From Pollutiaquabacter sp046052345 (GTDB lineage Bacteria; Bacteroidota; Bacteroidia; AKYH767-A; 2013-40CM-41-45), in assembly GCA_046052345.1 (NCBI GenBank), contig JBJOMN010000046.1, positions 1 to 15,039 on the forward strand: a DNA stretch of 15,039 bases, written 5' to 3'. Both the position numbers and the translations under genes were made by a program. Shown here one piece after another: positions 6,372-13,936 of this stretch (the first letter of the stretch is position 1; each line of letters opens with the position of its first letter). The notes under the pieces were generated by a model. The model ran no database searches. It was given only the letters and a program-made list of their open reading frames with translations, and had not been told where the DNA came from.

Positions 6372-8096
6372 ATGATGCACTATCGCTTCTCGTTTCCTAA
6401 CCGTGTATCCCGCTTCGCGGTCATTGAATTCCACGTGGACGGTTTATCAGGTGACGACCTGGAGGTCCGTCTGCCTGCATGGCGTCCCGGCCGTTATGAA
6501 CTAGGAAATTTCGCCAAGAATATACGAAGCTGGAAGGCGACCGATGACAAAGGAAATCCGTTGTCCTACATGAAGACCGGAAAGGACAGCTGGAGAATAG
6601 AGCTGGACGGTGCTACCTCGGTTATCGTCAAATACGACTACTATTGTTCTCAGCCCGACGCGGGCGCCTGTTGGATCGACGAGTCGCTTATTTACATCAA
6701 TCCGGTGCACTGCTGTCTCTACGTACCCGAACAGATCAGCCGGCAGTGCACGGTAGAACTGCTGTTGCCCGAGGAGTATACAGTGGCATGTTCCATGGCC
6801 TTCGATGGTAAAGGGCGTCTGACGGCTTCGGATTACCACGAACTGGTTGACAGCCCCTGGATGGCGTCCGCCGAATTGATACATGATACTTATCGCGTTG
6901 CGGAAACGGACTTCCACCTTTGGTTCCATGGTGCTGTGCAACCCGACCTGCAACGCATCACTTCCGATTTCCGAAAATTCACCGAGGTTCAGATAAGGAC
7001 AATGGGAGATATTCCCGTCCGGGCCTACCATTTCCTGGTGCTGGCTTTGCCGTATCCGTTTTATCACGGTGTCGAACATCTTCGCTCAACCGTGCTGGCC
7101 ATCGGTCCTGCAGGTTCCCTGATGGATCCGCCGCTGTATGATGAGCTGACCGGCGTGGCTTCCCATGAGCTGTTCCATGTATGGAATATAAAATCCCTTC
7201 GACCGGCCGAAATGCTCCCGTATGATTACACCTCCGAAAACTACTCCCGGCTGGGATTTGTCTACGAAGGCGTCACCACCTATTACGGTGACTTGTTCCT
7301 TGCCCGTGCCGGCGTCTATTCTCACGAGAAGTTTTTAGCGGAAATAGGGGTGCGCTTGCAACGGCATTTCGACAGTCATGCGCGCTTCCACCAACCGGTC
7401 GCAGAAGCATCCTTCGATACCTGGCTGGACGGATATGTGCCGGGAATACCGCACCGTAAGACTTCTATTTACGATGAAGGGTCGCTTGTCGCGCTCATGA
7501 CCGATCTGCTAATCCGTCGTTCGACCGGCCACAAGGCCTCTTTAGACCATGTGATGCGGATCCTGTATGAGGACTTCGCCAAGAAACGAATCGGATACAC
7601 GGAGGGAGACTACATCATGGTCACCGAAGGTGTCGCCGGAATACCTGTGGCGGATTTCTTCGCTGACTTCGTATACGGCACCGAGAATTACGAGACGTTA
7701 CTTAAAGAGCTGCTGCAGGAGGTGGGCTGTGAGCTGGTGCGCTCTCCTTCATCTGTTCCCTGCGAACGCAGATTCGGTTTCCGTGTGACAGAATCCTCCG
7801 GGACTACGGTCGTCAAGGCTGTCCTGCCGGGTTCCGTCGCCGACCGTGCCGGTTTGGGTAAGGACGACGAGGTTATCGCCGTGAACGGCCGCAAAGTGGA
7901 AGGGAATCTTGATATCCTAATGGAAGGGGAGGAGGTGACCGAATTCCATATCTCTGTCATGACTCCCATGAAACGCATGAAAGACGTGGTTTTGGTATCA
8001 GAGCCCGTTTCCTATTACCACCGGTACTCCGTCAAAACCATGGAGGGTGCATCCGCAGATCTGGAGGCGGCCCGACACAAATGGCTGAACGGTTGA
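6372..8096 (+). CDS. M61 family aminopeptidase with C-terminal PDZ domain
   Basis: Zinc metallopeptidase of the glycyl aminopeptidase family (M61). The N-terminal beta domain (about 1-170) includes LPAWRPGRYELGNFAKNI (34-51), a conserved block of this family. The catalytic domain has GVEH at 233-236, zinc motif HELFH (265-269) in SHELFHVWN, and YEGVTTYY, whose Glu299 is the likely third ligand. A PDZ domain lies at about 475-550, with VLPGSVADRAGLGKDDEVIAVNG as its carboxylate-binding and core segment. Length (574) is normal. There is no signal peptide, so it is probably cytoplasmic. Two ATGs stand in tandem at 6372 and 6375; either may be used. It begins a six-gene plus-strand run, with ridA starting 19 nt after its stop. 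Characterised relatives prefer N-terminal glycine or alanine; preference here is inferred. Confidence 0.9.
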   Translation: MMHYRFSFPNRVSRFAVIEFHVDGLSGDDLEVRLPAWRPGRYELGNFAKNIRSWKATDDKGNPLSYMKTGKDSWRIELDGATSVIVKYDYYCSQPDAGACWIDESLIYINPVHCCLYVPEQISRQCTVELLLPEEYTVACSMAFDGKGRLTASDYHELVDSPWMASAELIHDTYRVAETDFHLWFHGAVQPDLQRITSDFRKFTEVQIRTMGDIPVRAYHFLVLALPYPFYHGVEHLRSTVLAIGPAGSLMDPPLYDELTGVASHELFHVWNIKSLRPAEMLPYDYTSENYSRLGFVYEGVTTYYGDLFLARAGVYSHEKFLAEIGVRLQRHFDSHARFHQPVAEASFDTWLDGYVPGIPHRKTSIYDEGSLVALMTDLLIRRSTGHKASLDHVMRILYEDFAKKRIGYTEGDYIMVTEGVAGIPVADFFADFVYGTENYETLLKELLQEVGCELVRSPSSVPCERRFGFRVTESSGTTVVKAVLPGSVADRAGLGKDDEVIAVNGRKVEGNLDILMEGEEVTEFHISVMTPMKRMKDVVLVSEPVSYYHRYSVKTMEGASADLEAARHKWLNG

Positions 8097-8115
8097 ATTG
8101 AAACAATTACTTCCC

Positions 8116-8496
8116 ATGAAACAAATACTGCACACGACTTCAGCACCCGCCCCGATCGGGCCCTACAGCCAGGCCGTAAAGGCCGGAGGATTTCTCTTCT
8201 GTTCCGGCATGATTGCCATAGATCCGGCGAACGGCCAGTTGAATACGGTCAACATCCTGCAGGAGACGACCCAGGTCATGCGCAACATCGGTGCACTCCT
8301 TCAGGCGGCCGGACTTGACTATTCCGACATCGTGAAGACGTCCATCTTCCTGAAGGACATGGACCAGTTTTCTGCTGTCAATGAAGTATATGGGCATTTC
8401 TTCAAAAGTGATTTTCCCGCCCGTGAAACCGTCCAGGTCGCCCGTCTGCCAAAGGATGTGAATGTGGAGATTTCCATCACTGCATTGTTGCGCTGA
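8116..8496 (+). CDS. ridA: RidA family reactive enamine/imine deaminase
   Basis: Small trimeric protein of the RidA/YjgF/UK114 family, which hydrolyses reactive 2-aminoacrylate-type enamines and imines released by PLP enzymes such as threonine and serine dehydratases. The 126-residue product begins MKQILHTTSAPAPIGPYSQAV, the family's signature N-terminus. Arg103 in PARETVQV and Glu118 in VEIS match the catalytic Arg105 and Glu120 of E. coli RidA. The ATG at 8116 is chosen over an in-frame TTG at 8098 because it gives the canonical N-terminus and length. It lies between the M61 gene and the amidotransferase gene (13-nt gap), upstream of thrABC. That placement fits protection of amino-acid PLP metabolism, an inference from family and context. 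Confidence 0.94.
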   Translation: MKQILHTTSAPAPIGPYSQAVKAGGFLFCSGMIAIDPANGQLNTVNILQETTQVMRNIGALLQAAGLDYSDIVKTSIFLKDMDQFSAVNEVYGHFFKSDFPARETVQVARLPKDVNVEISITALLR

Positions 8497-8509
8497 AGTT
8501 CATGGTACG

Positions 8510-9085
8510 ATGCGTATCCTGCTCTACGATAATTACGACTCCTTCACCTACAACCTGCTTCACCTTTTGGAAGCAGCGGATCCCGAAATTTTCGTCGATG
8601 TCATGCGTAACGACGAACAGGACCTGGACCGTTGGAAGAACTACGACGGAGTGGTCCTTTCTCCCGGCCCCGGTTTGCCAAGTGAGTCCGGCCGACTGAT
8701 GGATTTCATCGCAGGTGTGGCGGGGGAGCGACCCGTGCTGGGGGTTTGCCTGGGTTTGCAGGCGATCGCGGAGTTTTACGGAGGACGACTTTACAACTTG
8801 AAAAAGGTACTTCACGGGGTCGCGCTTCCGACCCGAATCCGGTCAAAGGAAGATCCGCTTTTTAAAGGTGTCCCTGACGGCTTTACAGCAGGCAGGTACC
8901 ATTCATGGGTCGCCGATCCTGACTATTTCCCTGAAAATCTGATGATTACGGCCTCGGACGAGGAGGGCCGGATTATGGCAATCCGCCACAGGGATTTGAA
9001 TATTGCGGCGGTCCAGTTCCATCCCGAATCCATACTCACCCCGGAAGGCCCAAAAATCCTTAAAAACTGGGTCAATTCTTGCTGA
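8510..9085 (+). CDS. pabA: Anthranilate/aminodeoxychorismate synthase glutamine amidotransferase subunit (TrpG/PabA)
   Basis: Class I glutamine amidotransferase that releases ammonia from glutamine for a chorismate-binding partner, TrpE for tryptophan or PabB for folate. The start at 8510 gives MRILLYDNYDSFTYNL, the standard N-terminus, and 191 residues. An upstream in-frame ATG (8462) lies inside ridA and adds 16 unrelated residues. The oxyanion loop SPGPGLPSES (51-60), catalytic Cys80 in GVCLGLQAI and His171/Glu173 in HPES form the triad. The usual histidine after GVCLG is leucine here; it is not catalytic. No trpE or pabB is adjacent, so TrpG and PabA roles cannot be told apart and one protein may serve both. 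It follows ridA by 13 nt and precedes thrA by 54 nt. The symbol pabA is provisional. Confidence 0.88.
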   Translation: MRILLYDNYDSFTYNLLHLLEAADPEIFVDVMRNDEQDLDRWKNYDGVVLSPGPGLPSESGRLMDFIAGVAGERPVLGVCLGLQAIAEFYGGRLYNLKKVLHGVALPTRIRSKEDPLFKGVPDGFTAGRYHSWVADPDYFPENLMITASDEEGRIMAIRHRDLNIAAVQFHPESILTPEGPKILKNWVNSC

Positions 9086-9139
9086 AAAATAACCTTTAAG
9101 CAGGCTTTCCGTATCGGTTGACGATATACTGATTCCGAT

Positions 9140-11608
9140 ATGATCGTCATCAAATTTGGAGGGACTTCCGTTGGGAATCCTGAACGCATCGCCGGTGTTT
9201 TTGACATCGCCACCGGTCTTTTGAAAAAGACGGGAAAGCGCAAGTTGGTCGTGGTGGTATCCGCTATGACCGGTGTGACTGATGACCTTATCCGCATGTC
9301 GAAGCGGGCGGCGCAACGGGATGCCGCTTATGTAGAAGTGTTCCACGCGATCCGTCACCGGCACCACACCGCAGTGAAAGAGTTAGGGCTCACCAGGGAC
9401 AAACAACTCAATGATTTCCTGGAAGAGCGATTCTCTTTCCTGCACGATACGCTGCACGGTGTTTATCTGGTGGGCGAGTTGTCCGACCGTACGCTCGACT
9501 TTGTCAGTGCGCACGGAGAGTTGCTGTCCGCATGCATCATCGCAGCCTACTTCCGTCACCGGAAGGTGAAAGCAGGCTTTCTGGACACGCGGGAGGTGAT
9601 CCGCACCGATGAGGATTTCGGTGCGGCGCGCGTCGATTTTCCTGTCACCAACCGCAATCTGCGTAGCTATTTCCGCAACTCGAAGAACGATCTTACGATC
9701 GCCACCGGATTCATCGCCGCTACTGCACATAAAGAGACTACTACGCTCGGCAGAGGCGGATCCGACTATACCGCAGCCATTCTCGGCGCGGCGCTGAATG
9801 CCGACGAGATCCAGATCTGGACGGATGTGGACGGCGTACTGACGGCCGATCCGCGTAAAGTAAGGAAGGCTTTTTCCGTTCCGGTAATGACTTACCGGGA
9901 GGCCATGGAAATGTCCCACTTCGGAGCGAAAGTGATTCACCCGCCGACCATTCAGCCCGCGCTGGCCCGCGGTATACCGCTACGTATCAAGAATTCATTC
10001 AAGCCGGATCATCCCGGAACGCTCATTTCCACCAAGTCCCAGGATGCCGGATTCCTGATCAAGGGTCTTTCGTCCATCGACGATGTCTCCCTCTTGACCC
10101 TCGAGGGCAGCGGCATGGTCGGTGTCACAGGCATCTCTGCAAGGCTCTTCGGGGCACTTTCCGCTTCCAGGATCAACGTGATCCTCATCACCCAGGGTTC
10201 TTCCGAACACACGATCACCTTCGCAGTGAAACCCTCCGACGCGGGGCCTGCGCGCAAGGCCATCGAGAGTGCATTCGCGCTGGAGCTGAAGTCACGGCTA
10301 ATAGAACCGGTGAAGGTGGAGGAAGGGTTGAGCGTTCTGGCAGTCATCGGTGAGAACATGAAGAATACACCGGGTGTATCCGGGCGGCTGTTCCAGGCAC
10401 TTGGCAAGAACGGTATCAGCGTCGTGGCTACGGCACAAGGCTCTTCCGAGCTGAACATCTCCACCGTCATCCACCGCACTGACCTGGTCAAGGCGTTGAA
10501 TGCCATCCATCAGGCATTCTTCCTTTCGGGGACGCATACGCTTTCCGTATTCCTGGTCGGTACGGGCCTTATCGGACGTACGCTGATAGAGCAGATCGAG
10601 CGCCATAAGCAGTACCTGAAATCCTCCCGGTCATTGGAGATCAATGTCGTGGGTGTTGCCAACAGCCGGAAAATGTATTTCGACGAGAACGGCATGAACA
10701 TCCGCAAGGTGGAGGATAAGCTGGAAGGTTCCGGGGAGCCGATGGACCCCGCTGCGTTCACCGCCCGTATGGTGGCCATGAACCTTCCGCATTCCGTCTT
10801 CGTCGATTGTACTTCCAGCGATGCTGTCGTGGCGTGCTATCCCGATGTGCTGTCGAACAGCATCTCCATTGTCACGCCCAACAAGCTGGCCAACTCGGGT
10901 TCCTACAGGCAATATAAGAGGCTGCACGACCTCGCCTTGCAGCATAACGTCCGCTTTCTCTACGAGACCAATGTGGGTGCAGGCCTTCCGGTGATCAATA
11001 CCCTGAATTCCCTGATTACCAGCGGCGACCGCATCCTGTCGATCGAGGCGGTCTTGTCGGGCACGCTTTCCTTCATTTTCAATACGTTCCGCAAAGGTGT
11101 TTCCTTCGCGTCCACGGTGAAGGAGGCACGTGAGCGCGGCTATACCGAGCCGGATCCACGTGTAGACCTCAGCGGAAAGGACGTGGCCCGCAAGTTGCTC
11201 ATACTTGGCCGGGAGTCCGGATTGCAACTGGAAATGAAAGACATCAGCATCGACCGTCTGCTTCCTGCAAACTGTCTGAAGGCGAAAACCGTGAACGATT
11301 TCATGAAAGAGCTGCAGCGCTCCGACGGCATTTTCGAAGCGATGTCCTCCAAAGCCGAATCCAAAGGGCGGAAGCTGCGGTTCATTGCCCGGCTGGAGAA
11401 CGGAAAAGCTTCCGTAGTCCTGAAAGAGGTCGATGAGTCGCATCCCTTCTTTCATCTGTCGGGCAGCGATAACATCATTTCTTTCCGTACCGAGCGCTAC
11501 AACGATCGCCCGTTAGTCGTGAAAGGTCCGGGGGCGGGTGCCGAGGTGACGGCAGCCGGTGTATTCGCGGACATCATCAGCATCGGCAATTATTTCGATC
11601 GGGGTTGA
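9140..11608 (+). CDS. thrA: Bifunctional aspartokinase / homoserine dehydrogenase I
   Basis: Catalyses the first step (aspartate to aspartyl phosphate) and third step (aspartate semialdehyde to homoserine) of threonine and methionine synthesis. At 822 residues it matches E. coli ThrA (820). The kinase domain (about 1-295) has KFGGTSVG (5-12) and the nucleotide-site block GRGGSDYTAA (204-213) to TDVDGVLTADPR (228-239). Two ACT-type regulatory segments follow (about 315-460), marked by the paired TQGSSEHTITF (351-361) and AQGSSELNIST (432-442), so allosteric inhibition, probably by threonine, is expected. The homoserine dehydrogenase domain has GTGLIG (474-479), NVGAGLPV (611-618), SGTLSFIFN (640-648) and GYTEPDPRVDLSGKDVARK (667-685). 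No leader peptide or attenuator is visible upstream. The GTG start proposed for thrB follows 10 nt after its stop. The intermediate aspartate-semialdehyde dehydrogenase is not in this window. Confidence 0.97.
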   Translation: MIVIKFGGTSVGNPERIAGVFDIATGLLKKTGKRKLVVVVSAMTGVTDDLIRMSKRAAQRDAAYVEVFHAIRHRHHTAVKELGLTRDKQLNDFLEERFSFLHDTLHGVYLVGELSDRTLDFVSAHGELLSACIIAAYFRHRKVKAGFLDTREVIRTDEDFGAARVDFPVTNRNLRSYFRNSKNDLTIATGFIAATAHKETTTLGRGGSDYTAAILGAALNADEIQIWTDVDGVLTADPRKVRKAFSVPVMTYREAMEMSHFGAKVIHPPTIQPALARGIPLRIKNSFKPDHPGTLISTKSQDAGFLIKGLSSIDDVSLLTLEGSGMVGVTGISARLFGALSASRINVILITQGSSEHTITFAVKPSDAGPARKAIESAFALELKSRLIEPVKVEEGLSVLAVIGENMKNTPGVSGRLFQALGKNGISVVATAQGSSELNISTVIHRTDLVKALNAIHQAFFLSGTHTLSVFLVGTGLIGRTLIEQIERHKQYLKSSRSLEINVVGVANSRKMYFDENGMNIRKVEDKLEGSGEPMDPAAFTARMVAMNLPHSVFVDCTSSDAVVACYPDVLSNSISIVTPNKLANSGSYRQYKRLHDLALQHNVRFLYETNVGAGLPVINTLNSLITSGDRILSIEAVLSGTLSFIFNTFRKGVSFASTVKEARERGYTEPDPRVDLSGKDVARKLLILGRESGLQLEMKDISIDRLLPANCLKAKTVNDFMKELQRSDGIFEAMSSKAESKGRKLRFIARLENGKASVVLKEVDESHPFFHLSGSDNIISFRTERYNDRPLVVKGPGAGAEVTAAGVFADIISIGNYFDRG

Positions 11609-11618
11609 CCTTCATATC

Positions 11619-12560
11619 GTGGCCAAGAGAAAAAAAAGCATAACGGTCTTCGCACCGGCATCCTCTGCGAATCTCGGTTCGGGTTTCGACGTTTTCGGAC
11701 TTGCCGTGGATGGTCCCGGTGATTTCCTTCGACTGGAGGAGAACGGAACCGGTACTGTCCGCATCCGTTCGATTTCCGGAGACGGAGGACGTCTTTCAAA
11801 GGTAGCGGAAGAAAACACCGCAGGCGTTGCCTTGATCTCCTTTCTGAAAGCGCTCGGAGTGGATAAGGGATTTGATATACTCCTGCGGAAGAAACTTCCG
11901 TTGGGAAGCGGGCTCGGTTCCAGCGCCGCCAGCGCAGTTGCGGCGGTCTTCGCTGCCAATGAGCTGCTCGGCAGGCCGATGAAAAAGAAGGAGCTGATAC
12001 GCTGGGCGGCGGAAGGGGAGCGGGTAGCGAGCGGATCCGTTCATGCCGATAATATCGCACCGTCGATGCTGGGTGGTATTACACTCGTGCGTTCCATGAA
12101 CGCCGAAGACATCATCGCTTTGCCTGTGCCTTCCGGAATGCGTCTGACGGTGGTTCACCCGCATGTGGAAGTCAAGACCAGCGATGCGCGCAAGGTCCTG
12201 CCGCGGGAGATCCCGTTGAAGACCGCCATCACCCAATGGGCGAACACATCGGCACTTACAGCTGCCTGTTTTTCCAACGACCTCTCCTTGTTCGGCCGTT
12301 CGATGACCGACCTTGTGGCTGAGCCGGCCCGACGCATGCTCATACCCTGTTACGATGAAGTGAAATCAGTCGCCCTTGCCTCCGGTGCGCTCGGTTGCTG
12401 CATATCCGGTGCAGGACCCTCCGTACTGGCGGTTTTCGACAGCGTAAAGTCGTCCGCCACCGCGGCCGCTGCCATGCGCAGCGTTTACCGGTCTGCTCGG
12501 ATCGGATGTGATGTATATGTGACCAAAGTGGACCGCAGGGGCGCAAGGATCGTCCGTTAA
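11619..12560 (+). CDS. thrB: Homoserine kinase
   Basis: GHMP-superfamily kinase that phosphorylates homoserine with ATP to O-phosphohomoserine. Motif 1 is APASSANLGSGFDVFGLAV (12-30), the ATP-binding motif 2 is PLGSGLGSSAAS (94-105), and motif 3 is CCISGAGPSVLAVF (260-273). I choose the GTG at 11619, 10 nt after the thrA stop. It gives 313 residues starting MAKRKKSITVFAPASSANLG, where family members begin. The only in-frame ATG (11559) is inside thrA, would overlap it by 50 nt and adds 20 residues unlike the family. Neighbouring thrA and thrC make the role certain. The stop is 6 nt before the thrC start, indicating one transcript. Confidence 0.95.
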   Translation: MAKRKKSITVFAPASSANLGSGFDVFGLAVDGPGDFLRLEENGTGTVRIRSISGDGGRLSKVAEENTAGVALISFLKALGVDKGFDILLRKKLPLGSGLGSSAASAVAAVFAANELLGRPMKKKELIRWAAEGERVASGSVHADNIAPSMLGGITLVRSMNAEDIIALPVPSGMRLTVVHPHVEVKTSDARKVLPREIPLKTAITQWANTSALTAACFSNDLSLFGRSMTDLVAEPARRMLIPCYDEVKSVALASGALGCCISGAGPSVLAVFDSVKSSATAAAAMRSVYRSARIGCDVYVTKVDRRGARIVR

Positions 12561-12566
12561 TCAGTC

Positions 12567-13874
12567 ATGAGATATTATTCAACAAAAAACAGACATCGCT
12601 TCTATTCGTTGGAAGAAGCGGTTTTACTGGGTCTTCCCGAAGACAACGGACTCTTCATGCCCGAGAGCATCCCTGCCTTGGACGAGAGTTTCATCCGGGA
12701 TCTGCACGGCAAGTCCCTGGTCGAGATCGCGGAAGAGGTGAGCGAGGCATGGTTCGGAAAAGATGTTCCTTCCGCGGAGCTGAAGCGTATGGTGCAAGAG
12801 GCTTTTCCGTTCGATACTCCGCTGGTGAAGCTGGACGATCATACGCACGTGCTGGAGTTGTTCCACGGACCCACCTTGGCTTTCAAGGATGTAGGGGCCC
12901 GCTTCATGGCACGACTGATGTCGTGGATGGTCCGCGGCAGTGATCGCAAGCTGACTATTCTTGTCGCCACTTCAGGTGATACCGGGAGCGCCGTGGCCAG
13001 TGGATTCTTCGGCGTACCCGGCATCGAGGTGGTCATTCTTTATCCCTCCGGAAAAGTGAGTGATTCGCAGGAGAAGCAACTGACCACATGGGGAGGGAAC
13101 ATTCGTGCCCTTGAGGTGAAAGGAACCTTCGATGACTGCCAGCGTATGGTCAAGGAGGCCTTTCTGGATGCTGAATTACGTTCATCCTTGCGGTTGACTT
13201 CTGCGAATTCCATCAATATCGCTCGGCTTGTTCCGCAGAGTTTCTATTATTTCCGCGCGGCCGCACAATTACCGGAAGATGCCGCATGTTGTTTCGTGGT
13301 TCCAAGCGGTAACTTCGGCAACCTCACGGCCGGACTCCTTGCCAAGCGCATGGGGCTTCCGGTGGCCGGCTTCGTGGCTGCAACCAATCTTAATGATGTT
13401 GTACCTACCTACTTGTCCACCGGCGATTTCAAGGCACGTCCTTCTGTCTCCACACTCTCGAATGCCATGGACGTGGGAAACCCCAGTAACTTCTGGCGGA
13501 TGACCGAGCTGTATCAGGGTTCCTTGGAAGCGATGGTCAAGGACATCGCCGGCTGCTGTGTGACGGAGGAGGAGACCGTGGCTGCCATGCGCGATTGTCA
13601 CGACCGCTTCGGATATATCATCGATCCTCACGGCGCAGTGGGATATCATGCCTGGATGAAAAAGATGCGTCAAAGATTCCCGGATACGCACGGTGTCGTA
13701 TTGGAAACCGCACATCCCGCCAAATTCGGAAATGTGGTAAAGGACGCACTCGGTCTGGAGGTCGTCGTCCCTGAGAGGCTGGCAACAATCATCCGTAAGG
13801 AGAAAAACGCTTCACTCATTTCGCCGTCATTGATCGATCTGAAGGCATTTTTGCTGTCGGCAAATCGTTCATAG
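12567..13874 (+). CDS. thrC: Threonine synthase
   Basis: PLP-dependent enzyme that converts O-phosphohomoserine to threonine and phosphate, the last step of the pathway. The N-terminus MRYYSTKN and early GLPEDNGLFMPE are typical of the long form found in enterobacteria and yeast. PLP Schiff-base Lys107 lies in GPTLAFKDVGARF (101-113); ATSGDTGSAVASGF (134-147) is the phosphate and substrate loop; VPSGNFGNLTAG (245-256) binds the cofactor phosphate. Length 435 compares with 428 in E. coli. It ends the thrABC run; no terminator hairpin is evident in the 62 nt before the next gene. Confidence 0.97.
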   Translation: MRYYSTKNRHRFYSLEEAVLLGLPEDNGLFMPESIPALDESFIRDLHGKSLVEIAEEVSEAWFGKDVPSAELKRMVQEAFPFDTPLVKLDDHTHVLELFHGPTLAFKDVGARFMARLMSWMVRGSDRKLTILVATSGDTGSAVASGFFGVPGIEVVILYPSGKVSDSQEKQLTTWGGNIRALEVKGTFDDCQRMVKEAFLDAELRSSLRLTSANSINIARLVPQSFYYFRAAAQLPEDAACCFVVPSGNFGNLTAGLLAKRMGLPVAGFVAATNLNDVVPTYLSTGDFKARPSVSTLSNAMDVGNPSNFWRMTELYQGSLEAMVKDIAGCCVTEEETVAAMRDCHDRFGYIIDPHGAVGYHAWMKKMRQRFPDTHGVVLETAHPAKFGNVVKDALGLEVVVPERLATIIRKEKNASLISPSLIDLKAFLLSANRS

Positions 13875-13903
13875 TACCCTCATTTTCTTTTTAGCATTTC
13901 CCG

Positions 13904-13912
13904 TAAATTTCG
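13904..13912 (+). promoter_or_regulatory. Weak candidate -7 element before the beta-helix gene
   Basis: TAAATTTCG, 24 nt before ATG 13937, resembles TAnnTTTG with an altered last position. A T-rich stretch about 17 nt upstream (13883-13886) is a poor -33 match. It may give the beta-helix gene its own start after thrC. Confidence 0.3.
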
Positions 13913-13936
13913 GTTGTCCATAATGGGCGGCATGAG

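Noticed and set aside
9086..9139. Possible thr attenuator or leader peptide before thrA
   Set aside because: The 54 nt contain no Thr/Ile-rich short frame and no terminator/antiterminator hairpin pair.
10631..11455. 274-codon open frame antisense to thrA
   Set aside because: Entirely opposite the homoserine dehydrogenase domain, with low-information composition and no start context or neighbour supporting it.
13911..13931. Short inverted repeat GTCCA-TAA-TGGGC after thrC as a terminator
   Set aside because: Only five pairs, one of them G-T, with a 3-nt loop and no T tract, so not a credible terminator.
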